DNA of 64,000 nt from Apiospora phragmitis (Eukaryota > Ascomycota > Sordariomycetes > Amphisphaeriales > Apiosporaceae), in the NCBI GenBank assembly GCA_038363925.1, contig JAQQWL010000005.1:248001-312000 (forward strand). The letters are read 5' to 3'. The translations under genes were made by a program, and so were the position numbers. This document shows positions 10,705 to 25,482 of this stretch, piece after piece; the first letter of the stretch is position 1, and each line of letters begins with the position of its first letter. Below the pieces are notes generated by a model that saw only the letters and a program-made list of their open reading frames with translations, was not told the origin of the DNA and ran no database searches.

Positions 10705-11931
10705 CTAAGCCGAGATTCCCTCCTCCCGCTCGATCTCCTCGACGCCCAGACACCATTTGTCCTGCAGCGCGCGGTCGAGGCTCAGGCCATAGACGTCCTT
10801 GGGCCACCACTCGCCCCAGCTCGTGAGGAAGAGCCGCTCCGGATCCTCGGGCAGGTCGTCGTCGCGCGCCGTCAGCGCTGCCAGGATGCTCTGGGCGCCC
10901 GTCGCGACGCTCTTGGCGTCCGGGTGGTTCGGGTCAGGCCGCGGCTGGCCGGGCGCCACGTGCCGGGCCAGGTTGGTCCCCGGGATCAATCCGGGGGACA
11001 CGGCGACGACGGTGCATTTTGTTGTGGGGCCGAGCGCGCGCTGCCACCAGTGCGCGCCCAGCAGCTGCGTGAACTTGGTCGCCGAGTAGACGCTGCGCTC
11101 GGTTTCCGGGTGGCGCTTGTTGTCTTGGTCGAGAACACCTAGCCGCCGTACCTTCAGTGAGCAAAACCCTCGAGAAGGAAGAGGGGTAGGTAGATTGTGG
11201 CCAACTTGGCTGAATACCCAGGTACTGACATAGGGTTGATTGGAACTGCGGGAGGAGATGGGCTTACTTGTATCGGTGACACCTCGGATCGCGCCGGAAG
11301 ATACGACGACGATGCGCGAACCCGAGGCCTCGAGTTTGGATCGCAGCAAGTGCATCAGGTAATGTTGAGCTGAAATATCAGGTCAACTAAAAGTACACAC
11401 ACTCGCACATGCACGCGATGCTTCGGCGGCAGAGTCGCCAGGAGCGCGTGGCTGGCTAGCTTTCTTTGCACGGGTCACTCACACAAATTGTTGACGAGAT
11501 ACGAGTCGCTCCACCGCGAGGGCCCCGGCCCCGGCGCGTCGTCGTTGCGCGCCATGCCCGCATTGAGCAGCAGGTAGTCGACGGGGTCCGGCCCCAGCTC
11601 TCGCAGGGCCTGCCGCGCGAAGGTCCGGACCGTGGCCAAGTCGACCAGATCCAGGGGCAGGATGGTCAGGCTGTGCCGGCCGCTGTCGTACTGGAGCCCG
11701 TCGTAGGCGGCTCGGGTGCGCTCGTTGTCGCGGGCGCCGAGGATGAACTTGTAGGGCTGCGTCTGGGCGAGCAGTTGCTTGACCAGTTCGAAGCCCTGCG
11801 GACGGAAAGAAAAATCAGCATGTACATAGGCGCTGGGCCTAGTTGGGCGATCAGGCGTGAGGGAGGGAGCTGGAGCTTACCAGGCCGGATGTGGCGCCTG
11901 TTGCGACAATCGTCTTTGCTAAGTTCGCCAT
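10705..11931 (-). CDS. short-chain dehydrogenase/reductase (classical SDR), four exons
   Basis: The minus-strand exons are 11881-11931, 11483-11795, 11268-11369 and 10705-11138, and all phases join to give 299 residues. It is an NAD(P)-dependent oxidoreductase of the classical/retinol-dehydrogenase-like SDR type, substrate unknown. The cofactor motif TGATSGLG covers residues 11-18 and is split by the first intron after Leu17. The structural LLNAG motif is in exon 2, the catalytic Ser lies in VVVSSGA at about 145-146, and the catalytic pair is Tyr173/Lys177 (YSATK). PG in VSPGLIPGTNL follows, as expected. Donors are GTAAGC, GTGAGT and GTAAGC; acceptors are CAG, CAG and TAG. No signal peptide is visible, so it is probably cytosolic. 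No biosynthetic partners lie nearby. Confidence 0.9.
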
Positions 11932-12523
11932 GGTTTGCAAGTGAGTTATTGAGGAACGCGATAGTACTTATTCTAAGTGGGCAAGTGGGATAGGGAAGGG
12001 TGAGCCTTTATATTTAGGTAGTATTCACATCTACTTAAGCAGTCCAACTTGATAGTCAGGGATGCGACAACCACCAAGATTCCCTATTGCTTGTCATTTG
12101 TAAGCGTGTTCCGTGCCTAGACGGAGATAGCCTCTCGTCCGGCGGGATTAATGGTGGATCTCTACTGGGAGGCGCACTGCATTTGCTGCCTGTCATCTCC
12201 TGAATTCAGACAGCATCGCTACAGAGGCCTCAACTATGTGCAGGCGTGATGCTGCTGGGGAAACCAGAAGCCTCCTCTGAACGGCTTCAACAGGGCAGTC
12301 TTTGCTGATCACCATTCCCGCGAGCCAGCTGCGACATTTTGACCAATTACCTGTTTCGCGACTATAACACACTCACAGGAAATCAACCTAGCAAATAGAG
12401 AAGCATTTGGTCATTCATTGTGTACATATCCTGTGATAGTTTGCAGTTGACATCGATAGTAAAAAAAAGATTGAGTTGATTTGTCGCTGAGGCGGTTGGC
12501 GGGGTAGTAGCCAGTCATACCCC
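11932..12523. other. intergenic, SDR promoter side
   Basis: The SDR promoter should lie next to 11931 and the Dabb gene's 3' UTR next to 12523. I see no other coding frame or RNA gene. Confidence 0.45.
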
Positions 12524-13001
12524 TCAAAACTCCCCTATGGTGTAGTCCACCACGATGGCTTTCTCGATTAACGGGCCATTGCTTTTGATGAACTCTTGAT
12601 GGACTGGATCGGTCTTGACATAATAGTCCCTTTCCTTGGTAGTCGGAAAATGCACAACAAATGCGTACTGAATGCCGTTCTATATACATGGATGATGGTT
12701 GGTTCAACGATCACGAACTGCGATTGGGGGGACACCAACCTGTAGACCCTCGGGAGAGTTGTCTTTACCGCCCGTCAAGGTCGTAATGTAGGGTTTATTG
12801 GATTGAGGATGCACGCATGTCTCTTTCAGCGACAACATGTGCGCGCAGGCCTGGACGGGGGGCCGCGTAAGGGTCAAGTTAGCTACAGCGCCACAAACAA
12901 CCGCATCCAACACATGTAGGCTAGGCTCAACAGACCTGTGACACGGCCTCAGCACTTGTGCCATCCTTGAAGCGGAACTGCACGATATGTACCACTGTCA
13001 T
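12524..13001 (-). CDS. Dabb (stress-responsive A/B barrel) domain protein, three exons
   Basis: The minus-strand exons are 12936-13001, 12740-12850 and 12524-12679, all in phase 0, giving 110 residues. The N-terminus MTVVHIVQFRFKDG is the signature first strand of the Dabb dimeric alpha/beta barrel. The C-terminal part (YAFVVHFPTTKERDYYVKTD, then HQEF) matches the family's conserved F-x-S..RD-YL..P-H..F pattern. The length is typical for a stand-alone Dabb protein. Fungal members include small stress-related proteins and some cyclase-like enzymes, and the sequence does not separate these. Donors are GTCTGT and GTTGGT; acceptors are CAG and TAG. Confidence 0.85.
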
Positions 13002-14939
13002 CGCGTGTTGGTTCTTTGGGAGGAGGGCTGGAGGTTGGATTAAAATAGATTCGTTATGGCCAGAAGATGGACGACGGTCATTATGATGCTAGAGCTCCCC
13101 TCCTTGCAAATGTAGAGCGCCTACGTAATCGATTTTTGCCCGGGCCGGTCCACAAACTCCAGTCCTTCCCGCGAGCTTCCGACTCTTGAGTTGGAGTTGG
13201 GTTGTGCAATGCCACCATTTTCGCTTACACAACGCCCAGTAAAAACCATCGAGGACCAGTTGGAAAGTGGCTGGTAGAAACCACAACCGCAACCATAACT
13301 GTTGTCGTCCGAAAATGTCGCTTCACACCCGAGTCTATATTTGAGGCGAATGCACGCAACCTCAGCTGCAGCGACTCAAAACAGGGCATCCGATACGAGT
13401 CCTGTGCAGGTGTATCACTAATCGTACCACCACTACATGTGGCCTGTAGTGGTACAGAAGGTCGGTCTGAAGTGAGCAGAATTCTAGACCTTACTGCGGA
13501 GATTCTTGTCTCCAAAGAAAATCAATCAATCAAATTCCCATTACCAGGTCTGCTCCACCCCCAACGCTCCCCCAGAAGCATCTCCAGGCGATTTACCAGC
13601 GCATTCAATGCTGCCTTTTGATGCACCGCTCCCACCCCAGAGCCCTTCAGCTCGCATCTCTCACACCCTCCGTTCCGCTTAGCCGAATAGCGCGACGACA
13701 AGAATAAATAAATGGGTGGGACTCGTTGAGAGGCTGCGCCCAACTGGCTTACGTATTCCCGCACAGGAATTCATTTCCCTGTCGAAATCCCCAGGGCCAA
13801 GCCGGGCGCTAAGTTGCGTTCTGGGAAAACAAGCCTTTTTTTCTGGGCCACATGGGGCACCGTCTAGTAGGGATCTTAGGGGGCCCTGGAATAACCCAAC
13901 CACAACACGCGACAAGCTTGACAGCGAGAAGCGAAAACCCCACGTCAAAAGCTTGACCTTCCTGGGGGGACTGTGGTGAGTCTAGGGTGTTATCAACAAG
14001 TCGTGCGACTGTTAATTACAGACATGAACACTTGCTTTTCCTTTTGGTGTTTGGGTTTCCCATCAAGGAGATGCTAATGTGAAATAAGACGGCGATCAAG
14101 TCATAACTGTCCAAGTCATTCCAGCCAGATTGCCCATGGCATGGTTCAGATGTCGCAAGTATTGAAACACGTCCGTTTTGGCCCCTACTCATGTTGGTTG
14201 TTATGATGGTCTACTGGACTGGTTGGTTGGCTCTGGTAACTGGGCCAGCAAGAATGGGCTCTCGTCCACGAATCCCTTGCCCTTATGCTCCCCCCAAATG
14301 CCCCCATCTCTCCCTGGCCTAGTCCAGTTTAGTTGGCATGCCGTAATCTTACAATAGTCGAGGTAGAGTTGTCGTCGCCCTACTATACCCTCTACGTCTT
14401 CCAGCGATGCCGTTTTCCCGTCCGCGCCACCTGACGCTCTCCCGCTGACGTCCCCTTACCTCTTCCTGATGCACTTGAGGGGGGCTGCCCATGTCGCCCA
14501 CCCAGTCCCGATTCTCGTATATCCGGTAGGCTTGCTGTATATAGTTCATGTGTACATGCGCCCTATCTGCAGCTCTTGATTCAAGTTCCCGCCCCGTCTG
14601 AGCTAATTTGCGAATTTGGGCGCCCAAATTCACTTACCATACATCCATCAATCACTTGGCATCTTTTGCAGCATCTTTTCTGCTCGAGCAAATCATTTTT
14701 CTTTTCCATACCTTTCTTTGGAGCAGAATCACGCGCAAGCTTCGTCTTCGGAGCGCTTTCGTTCCCCGAGCACAGTAAACCCAGTCCTCGGTAGGCCCGA
14801 CTTATGTACGACGAGGAAGCCGGAACAAGTCGAGGCCAGCCGTCACACGTGTCGCTCTTTTCTGCTTGATCTTTCTGCTGTTTCGTCTTCCACATCGCTC
14901 GTTCGCTGCATAGTCCCAACTCCACCGAGTCTCCATCTC
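13002..14939. other. gene-free interval upstream of the GH76 gene
   Basis: About 1.9 kb with no supportable gene. The last several hundred bases are pyrimidine-rich and likely contain the promoter and 5' UTR of the mannosidase gene. A small hairpin (CCACTACA, 7-nt loop, TGTAGTGG) sits at 13430-13452. Confidence 0.45.
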
Positions 14940-16498
14940 ATGATGGCCTCGCTCGTTCAGCGCGCTGCCGCCGCGCTTCTTCTTGGCATCACGGCTGTAT
15001 CAGCTGCGACTACCTACTCGATTGATTCCGATGGTATGCACCTCCATTCTGTCCCATCTGCCGGCGCAGTTGCTCCCCGGCATCTAGGAGCCCCGTTGGT
15101 AGATGGCCGTGCGCGTAACGCCCTGCTGACCTATTCCAGATGCCATCAAACAGACGTCAGCGTCGATTGCCTACGACCTGATGACCTACTACAAAGGAAA
15201 CCAGTCTGGAGGGACACCCGGCATCCTCCCCGGCCCTCCACCTGCTGGCGACTACTACTGGTGGGAAGGAGGCGCGCTATGGGGAACGATGATTGATTAT
15301 TGGCACCTGACGGGCGACGATACCTACAACGACGTGGTCACCCAGGCCCTGTTATGGCAGGTTGGGCCCAACCAGGACTACATGCCGCCCAACGTGACGG
15401 CCTCGCTGGGCAACGACGACCAGGGCTTCTGGGGCATGACGGCGATGCAGGCGGCCGAGGAGAACTTCCCGAACCCGCCGAAGGACCAGCCGCAGTGGCT
15501 GGCACTAGCGCAGGGCGTCTTCAACACGCAGGCCGACCCGAACCGCCACGACAAGACGTGCAACGGCGGCCTGCGGTGGCAGATCCCCTTCTCCAACAAC
15601 GGCTACGACTACAAGAACAGCATCGCGAACGGCTGCTTCTTCAACCTCGGCGCCCGCCTGGCCCGCTACACGGGCAACCAGAGCTACGCCGACTGGGCCG
15701 AGAAGACGTGGGACTGGGTCGTCGGCGTCGGCTTCATGGACAAGGAGTACAACATCTACGACGGCGCCCACGTGCAGACCAACTGCACCGACATCAATCG
15801 CGCCCAGTTCTCGTACAACAACGGCGTCTACCTGCTGGGCGCGGCCCACATGTACAACTATGTAGGTCGCCAAAAACAGTTCACTCCTACTAATCTAACC
15901 CACGCGCGGATGGCTAACCTAAACATGTCTTTAGACCAACGGCAGCGACGTCTGGCGGAAGCGGGCCGAGGACCTCCTCAACGCCACGCTCAACACCTTC
16001 TTCCCCAACAACATCGCGTACGAGATCGCGTGCGAGCAGCACATGACGTGCACGACGGACATGCTGAGCTTCAAGGGCTACGTGGCGCGCTGGATCTCGA
16101 CGGCGACGACGATCGCGCCGTTCCTGGCGGAGCGGGCGCTGCCGGTGCTGCGCGACTCGGCCGCGGCGGCCATCAAGACGTGCACGGGCGGCGCCAACCA
16201 GCGCGCGTGCGGGTTCGCCTGGTCGACGGGCGCGTTCGACGGCAGCACGGGCGCCGGGCAGCAGATGGACGTGCTGGGCGCCGTGTCGTCGCTGCTCATC
16301 CGCGGGTCCAAGCCGCCCGTCACCAACAGCACGGGCGGCACCAGCGGCGGCAATTATAATGCGGGCATCGGTGGCGACGATTTTACCGGGCACACGGCGC
16401 CTATCACGGCGGGCGACAAGGCCGGCGCGGCGATCTTGACGATATTGCTGCTGGGCGGGGCGGCGAGTTTGTTTGGGTGGATGAGCGCTGGCGTGTAG
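14940..16498 (+). CDS. GH76 endo-1,6-alpha-mannosidase of the Dfg5/Dcw1 type, GPI-anchored
   Basis: The exons are 14940-15033, 15140-15861 and 15935-16498, with phases matching, giving 459 residues. Dfg5/Dcw1 proteins are GPI-anchored plasma-membrane/cell-wall enzymes proposed to graft GPI-mannoproteins onto the wall glucan. Residues 1-22 form a signal peptide ending SA. The paired aspartates of the GH76 active site are Asp124-Asp125 in the [18 protein letters not shown] region. Conserved GH76 segments include [35 protein letters not shown] and [15 protein letters not shown]. The C-terminus is a Gly/Ser/Thr-rich linker followed by a hydrophobic tail (about [20 protein letters not shown]), as expected for GPI attachment. 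Several N-x-S/T sites are present. Two adjacent ATGs open the frame; the first was used. Confidence 0.93.
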
Positions 16499-17178
16499 TA
16501 AAGCGAGCGCGGGAGGGGGAGCAGGTGGTTGGTAATAATCATGACTTCTTGGAGCGGCCGTGGTTTGATTTGATTTCTTGACCCCCCTTTTTCTCGACAT
16601 TATTTCGTTTCTATGCCTATAGTAGGGATTTAAAAACAAACCGCTTTTGTTGCGTTCAGGTCAGTTTGTGTATCATTTTGGGGGCGTTCAGATTGGGGGA
16701 TCGACGACAGCACGGTCGAAAGCGTCGAGGATCACGGAGTAGCTAGGGTAGACATCTTGGAATTGATTTTTTTTTGCCATGATATTGCCTATAAGATAAA
16801 TTTATGCTCCGACTTTAGGGGATTCCATCAGACTGATTCCACGCGAGATGGACTTTGCGGTTGGTTCGAGGGCCTAAGACTGGGCAGACAAACTCTATCG
16901 GCGCTTCTCGTCAAGGCCCAGCGATAATGTCGTGTAAGGCGGATTTCCCCTCGTATTAATGCAGCATAACGGACTCGTAGGTTGCGCTTTATGAGTTGAG
17001 TATCATCTACATGCACTTCCGCCAGCGCATAATCTGGAGGGAAGTTCAGTTCATTGCAAGGATTGAAAAAGATGTTCCATTTGGCATTGTCAGTATCTGC
17101 TATTGGTTTCAGGTATACAGGCCGGTCTAAGGGAGATATTTTTCAAGCAAGCAAAGCCACTCAATCAGTAGATTGGAT
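16499..17178. other. intergenic, 3' of the mannosidase gene
   Basis: Likely 3' UTR followed by the tRNA-Asn 5' flank. No further gene is seen. Confidence 0.45.
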
Positions 17179-17262
17179 TCCTCCGTGGCGCAATTGGCTA
17201 GCGCGTCTGACTGTTATCAAGTAGCAATCAGGAGGTTCACAGTTCAAGCCTGTGCGGGGGAG
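17179..17262 (+). tRNA. tRNA-Asn(GTT) with a 10-nt intron
   Basis: The acceptor stem TCCTCCG pairs with CGGGGGA, with one T-G pair. The D stem is GCGC/GCGC. The anticodon stem TCTGA/TCAGG encloses CT-GTT-A, then a 10-nt intron at 17217-17226 and a closing A. GTT reads asparagine codons. The T arm is CACAG-TTCAAGC-CTGTG and the discriminator is G. All arms fold without mismatch apart from G-T pairs. Confidence 0.88.
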
Positions 17263-20166
17263 CAGATTTTTTTTGCCAATTTTGGTGCTGGATCTCAATG
17301 ATAGAATATTAAATGATTTCGTTCCTTTTCTTATGAATCTTTCCTCTGCTGCATGAAGGCTCGTGTGGTGCTGGGCTAGTTCCTGTTTTGTTGGTCCGTT
17401 TGTGTTGGTCTACAGAGTGCTTGGCATTCAATGTCAACAAGCACCAAAAGAGCCTGCCTAATATCCTTGATGGTTTCTTCTCGACTTTGTCTCATGTTCT
17501 CAAGTTCCATGCCTTCAAGTCTCTTGTACGTACGGCCAACACGCTCTTCATTGGACACGAACACCTCTTCTCAGGTCGGCAATTCCCAGTGCAAGCAAGT
17601 CATTCTTGAGAAATTAAATCCTTCTCGCTGTTGAACCGTTACGACCGCCGGTGTCCGCCATATGGACCATCCCCGCCATGTGGAGCCATCAAGATGTGGG
17701 CTCTCGTGCATGAGATTGCTAAGAACGTTGCTCGCCTGAGAGTTGCCGGCGCTGCGGCAAGAGCAAAGTGTGTTGATGGCCTCCCCGGGTGAAGCAATTT
17801 GAAGTTTCTTTCCTGTCATACTACGACCACGTGGAGGACTGCCTTGACATGAACAGCTGATTATCATCCGTCCGGGTATTTCCTTTTCTCGTTGGCGAAA
17901 CTCGGTCGGCAATCTCGCTGGCACATTCTTTTTCCCAACCTAGATGTGTGCCTCTCAAGGTAGCGCGACTGTACGGCGCACGTCTCCGACTACTCCTCCG
18001 TATACTTGTAGTACGATTTGGCTTGGCGAAGCTTAGACTTTCAATTCGGCTGCAACCGAAGATCGGATCGCGGTCCCGGTCCTGGAGAGCACCAGGGGAC
18101 TGGTCGCACTTGGGATCCGCTGTTCAGGTCACGAAGTTGCGTAGACCGGAGGACCATGCTGTGCTCTTCAAGGCGACAGGCGTCTGGGAGAAGAGAACAC
18201 CATGTTGAGAAAACTGTATCGCCAGTTGATGTCATCGACACTGGCAGCATAACATCAAGGACATACACCATGTCTCAACTCATGATCCTTGCCGCTGGAG
18301 CTGACCACTTGTCCTGTTGGCTCGTTCGATAATATGCATAACTGAGAAGGTAAGCGAGTTGCCCCACCAGTCCCAGGTCCAGATCGAATGGTAGCCCAGA
18401 GTCTCTCTCATCTATGCGCAACTGGGCAAGGCGAGCCAGCTGCCCAGGTCTCCTGAGGCGTTCTCCAGATGGCCCTAGGAAGGTGTGTACTGCTTCTGTT
18501 CGGCGGCAACCTTTGATGGGAATTCCCAACAACCTTGGCCCGTATTGAATAACGCAGAGGGTTTACCACACCCTTGAGATCTTTAGCGGATTTGCGCATG
18601 GGGAGATGTGTAGTTTACCTGCCATGCGGCTCGTCGCCTCATGAAACATGGCTTTGGAGCTCGACGGAATGTCAAATGTTTAGTGCGGTCATAACCCACC
18701 ACTACCACGACTCCGGGTTTCGATGGGCACGTCGCATTCTTTGACAGATTTTGTGATGGGGTAGCCCTCGTAGCCGTGGGCTATTTGACGCACCGATCGC
18801 ATGCCAAGCACCCGAGTGGAAATGGAGATTCAGCGTCTCTCCAATGGCGAGCCCATCCGGCTGGATGGTATCAGAAACCCGTTGAAACTAAAGCCCACCA
18901 AGGCCCACGGCATCAACCTCTTCCACGACAAGCAGACAAGAGCCTCCTTCCTCCACCAACTGCCGACTCTTTCGGGACCGAGGTTCTTTAACTTTATTTG
19001 ATAGGGAATAACGCATTACAGCTCCTGCTCCTCCTCTCTTTCGCAATGAAATCGGGTTACCCTCGGGACTAGTTTCTCGTATCAAGGCTGCTAGCACTTG
19101 ACCCATACGGGTCAATGGGGGGTGTTCGGTTCGCCAATGATGCAGATTTGGTGGTGCCAGGGTGCCGCAAACTATCGCTGCCTGAAGCGTCATGCACTGC
19201 AATCATCATGGTACCATGTCGCGAGTAGAAACAAGTTTCTCCAAATGCCGACCTTCAACGGCGGTAGGGGTCGTCACGATGAGAATTCGACATTTCCTTG
19301 GTCGTTGGAAATCTGGTCGTTGGCTGACCAATAGTGCCATGACACCTCGGAAGATAGCGCATGGAAGTTCGAGCAAGCGTTGAACTCTGTTAGAGGCAGA
19401 GCTCTTGTACTCGGTAGGGCCGGCTTGTTTTCTTTAAGTATGAGCTGGCCGCACCGGATATACCACGGCCCCTTCCCAGAAATGGAAGTTGACAGGCGAC
19501 GATGAAACGGCAGACCGAGACTAAGTGGGACAAGATCGACTTGGGCCTGTCCCAGGAAAACTCGGTTGCTTGGGCCCCGAGGATAAGTGGGTTGGTGGCA
19601 TAGGATTTCTCCCCTTTTAGCAGCTTTTAGCTTGCATACGTTAAGCGCGTATATCGGGGGCTCGCAACTCTCGGGCTGCGGAACGTTCAACATTGTGGCC
19701 TTGTTACCTATTACTGGAGGATCCCGTCTTATGAGTTGCGGCCCTCTCGCACTCCCAACATCCCGAAGGCGCTTCTTTGCTATTCATTTGCTACCGACTG
19801 TTCTTGGGAAGAATCCGTTACACCTAGGACCAAACAAACCGCCTGTTCCAAGAGATAAGCATATCGCTGTTCTCGTTTAGTTTATATTCGCCACCTTCTG
19901 GATTCGGTCAAGGCCCGGGCCTGCTCCGAACAAAATCGAAATCCGGCTCCATCCTCCACGGCGGATTCGGAGATAGCAATCCAGCCCTACGGGTTATCGT
20001 CTGTCTGGGTTCGGTACATCACAGCATCGTTCCACTCTGACTTCTTGGCATTCGCTTAATGCACTGGCAGTCGGCTCGGCCTTCCAATCATCATTATTAT
20101 TGTGACAAGACATAATAATAGTATTATTACACAAAAAACACATTGGCCCGCCGCCCCCTTAACGCT
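17263..20166. other. 2.9-kb gene-free interval
   Basis: No supportable gene. Frames of 60-140 codons on both strands have no recognised domains and inconsistent codon use. TTATTATTA-type simple sequence occurs at about 20090-20130, just before the start of the regulator gene, whose promoter must lie here. Confidence 0.45.
17267..17274 (+). terminator. Pol III terminator of tRNA-Asn
   Basis: Eight T residues begin five bases after the tRNA 3' end, a standard Pol III stop. Confidence 0.75.
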
Positions 20167-23100
20167 ATGATGAATATGCAGGATCAAGTGGATGATGATA
20201 TGATCAACGAGGGAGGAGATACGGGGGACGAGGGTTCAAATAAGGGTACATCTCAGGACGCGCCCGTCCCGCGCAGAGCGGTAAGTGACACCGGAACTCG
20301 ATAGCCGCTCGGCACTTACATCTGCACACCCCGGGCGATACCCACACAGAATACAGAGGTGTGCAGCCGTGTATTGCTTTTGTGACCAACCTCTGTGAGC
20401 ATGACTGACGTATCTGAATGCTACCTAGTGCGACCCGTGTCGAGCAAGAAAGGTATGTATACTTATCTAACATGTGATCTCTGTCCGGTCCTCGCCCCAC
20501 AACAAGTCTGCCCATCAAGATTCCATTGCTGAACGATTGACCAGGTTGGCTGCGATCGGGAAGAGCCATGTTCGAGCTGTGTCCGTTCGAGGACAAAATG
20601 CACCTACACGGCGTCGCAGAGTATCCGACACAAACGACAACGTGTTTTGATATCAACTCAATAGTAAGTAACATGGTCATATATACCCGGGGTGGTTGCA
20701 CAAGTCATGTGACCCTTGGCCTTTATAGTAGTGAGGACTAGCCAAGATACTTACACACTTGACCCCGACCAGTGAGAGGAAGATTGATCGAATCGAGGAG
20801 CGCCTCTCCGAGGTCGTCAGCGAACTGAGGAACCTCGCGCTGGCCCAGAACGCCTCGTCGAGCCGGCCCACCGACCGGTCGGCGTCGTCGCAGCCCGCCG
20901 AGAAGGTCGGGGGGTTCTGTTGCATGTCGACGCCCACGTCCAACTCGGGTGTGAGCTTCTACAACACGACGAACCAGGCCGAGCCGCCCGAGCCCAAGTT
21001 CGAGGGCGGCTCGTCCATGACGGCCCACACCAACTTCGCCCGCACCTTCCTCGACGAGGCCGTCCGGGCCGGGCCCCTGAAGGACTTCCGCCTCGAGCTG
21101 GACGACACCCTGAGCTCGCTGCAGGAGCTCGTCAAGGCGCAGCAGACGCAGCTCAACGTTTTGCCCAACTCGCCGATCGAGGGGGCCGGTGCGGGCGGTT
21201 CCTTGACTGCGAATACGGGCCCATCGCGGGAGCGGCCGCTTCCGGGACGTGCAGCTGACCATGACGTGTTTGCGCATCTCGAAAGGTTAGTTGGTACTTT
21301 GTTTGTTGACTACATAAACCTTGGGTTGTTTACTTGTGTGGTGTGGGGCTGGGTTCGCTAACAACTACAATGTTTGGGGGCACACAGAAGGTTTCTCTGT
21401 GAGCTATTTGTCTCTATGCGGTATGATCTCGCCGTCGGTATATACGGATTACGTCCTTCGGGTCATGTTCTCCCCAAAATTCTCCGACGCCGAGTACATC
21501 ATTGTGCTTTGGGGACTTACGTGGCTCTTCAAGGAGATAAGTCTGGAGGTCGACAAGCTCGAGCATTGTCTTCGGCCGGAAGACCTGAACCGGGAGGCCA
21601 CGAATTGTCGAAATCAACTCGAGGCGGCTCTGGCCGCGCTTCCTTTTCACATGCCGGCCTCTATAGATAACGTGATAGCGTTGGGGCTCGCGGTATGTCA
21701 TCATCACCTAAGCCTGGAATGAGATAAGTTACTAATCATCTTCCTCATAGGCCGACTACTGTATAGCACGGTCGAAGCCCTCACAGGCCTGGTCTTTCAT
21801 CTCCGTGGCCGCCCAGATGTGTCTGCACCTTGGCCTCCACCGCGGCGCCACCTGGAGGGACGAATCCCCGACCGCCCGGAACCAGAACGCCTGGCTGTTT
21901 TGGATGGTGTATGTGCTTGACAAGGGCCTCTCCCTGCGCCTGGGTCGACCGTCCGTCATCCAGGACTACGACATCACGGTCCCGATACCGACGTCGAGCA
22001 TCGACCGCCACCCGGCCATTGAGCATTGCCTCTTGACGTGGATCAAGGTCTCCCGCTGCCAGGGTCGGGTGTACGAACTCCTCTATAGCCCCGCGGCCCT
22101 GGCCCAGGACGACGGGATCCGGACGGCGAGGGCGCAGGGTCTGGCGGAGGAGTTGCTGTCCATCATGAAGGAGAAGAAGAAGATAGAGGTTCGTGTCTCG
22201 GTCGCTGTTTTCCCCCTCCAAGCTGCCTCTCACCCCGTCGACGTGGTCGGACTAACACACTGTAACACTAGGAGCAAAATCTGCCGACGTGGACGAAGAC
22301 CATTGCGTTGGAAGACATACAGTACATCTCCGACTCGGACGAGGTGCTTCACCACTCTATACTCACCCTGATATATCGCGCTGTGCCGGTACAGGGGGGC
22401 AAGCTCGACCTTCACCCAAGCTTGCATTACCTCGGCTCGTCAGGCGTTGAGCAAGCACGATAGCTGCATGGCTATCCTAACGCCATATGGCTCCCCGTTT
22501 ATCGACATCTACTTCCAATGGTATGTGATTCTCATTTCGACATTAGACAACCAACTCTATTAGGACTTACTCACTAACCCAATTGCTTCTCCAGGACCAT
22601 CTTCTACACCCCCTTCATCCCTTTTATTGTCATTTTTTGTCATGTCATCGAGACGACGGACCAGACGGACATGGACCGGCTGCACAGCTTCGTGGCCTCG
22701 CTCGAGCCCGTGTCGCAGCTGTCGGAGCCGGCGGCCCGCATGCAGCGCCTCTTCCAGGTCCTCTACAACGTCGCGCTCAAGTACGTCGAGGTCAAGACCA
22801 GCCGCGAGCAGCAGTCGGTCGGGCGCGAGCTCGACACGTACCTCAACGCGCTCGGCTATGGGCCCGCGTCCACGTACGGTGGGATGGGTCCAGGCGGCGG
22901 TGTTGGCGTTGCCAATGGTGGTGGTGGTGGCGGCGGTGGGTATCATGGGAGTAGCGATATGTCCGACGCAGGCGGCAGTAGCCATCATGCGGCCGCAGCG
23001 TGCCACCAGCGCACGAAGAGCGTGAGCAGTGCACGCATGGGCACGCCGGGTGCCATCACGACGCAGGGCCACAACATGCCGCCGGCGGGCCCGTGGGCCG

Positions 23101-23210
23101 GCTACCAGGCCATGGAGGGCGTGAGCTTGCCGCAGCAGGGCATGCTGCTAGGCGGGTGGTTCAACAGTAGCCAGCAGATGATGGGGCTGCTCGAGGACGA
23201 GACGCTGTAG
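20167..23210 (+). CDS. Zn2Cys6 transcription factor with a fungal-specific TF domain, two apparent frameshifts
   Basis: Proposed exons are 20167-20280, 20429-20452, 20545-20663, 20773-21285, 21388-21692, 21751-22188, 22272-22520 and 22595-23210. The six Zn-binding cysteines are at residues 39, 42, 49, 55, 58 and 65 (C-x2-C-x6-C-x5-C-x2-C-x6-C); two introns interrupt this cluster. A coiled-coil-like dimerisation helix (KIDRIEERLSEVVSELRN) follows. The middle domain (AEYIIVLWGLTWLF, AAQMCLHLGLHRGA, NAWLFWMVYVLDKGLSLRLGRPS) is typical of Fungal_trans proteins. The C-terminus has a Gly-rich linker, then ends LLEDETL. Two frame breaks remain: one between about 21435 and 21475, and one at the G6 run 22394-22399. 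Either could be a sequence error. The target genes are unknown. Confidence 0.85.
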
Positions 23211-23739
23211 TCGTAGTGGTAGTAACTTTATATGTGAACAACCAGCAACAATTGAACCAAAAAATTCTATATTAAGTACATGACCCTCGAGACGTAGTAA
23301 TGCGTGTGCAGTCACTGCTAGAGTTTGTGAAAAAGCGGATAATGCCTTTAAGCTTCGAGTGACAAGTGGAGTGGACCCCCGGGTAAGCTCTGGGGTATTT
23401 CTGGGTATATCCCTTTTCACCCTTTTAACTTCAGTCAACCCGGCATATGCATGGTTGTTAGCCATTTGCCTTTGTCTCCTCATAGCTGTTGGCATATTCA
23501 TCGGAGAAAGGACGTCCCCGAGATAATGCGGCATATTGATCAGGGATAGGATGCCTCCCAAAACAATAAGTGAATAAAATGTCTCTCATTGCTGATTACC
23601 ATCCAACAACGACTTCTTCATATATCAGATTATTGAGACATCCTATCTGGAGGGCTTTTGCATGATGAAACAAATCACAACTTGCAAGAGACCACACTCA
23701 GCTTCATTTCCCTCCTCGGCCCAGCCGAGCAACGCCACC
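23211..23739. other. intergenic between the regulator and F-box genes
   Basis: The 3' UTR of the regulator and the promoter of the F-box-like gene. The coding frame of the latter is open back to an ATG at 23662, so part of this may be coding. Confidence 0.4.

Positions 23740-25482
<1,743 letters not shown>

Noticed and set aside
13430..13452. Hairpin CCACTACA-loop-TGTAGTGG as a possible terminator or regulatory RNA
   Set aside because: It has only 8 bp and no context; such hairpins are expected by chance in 64 kb.
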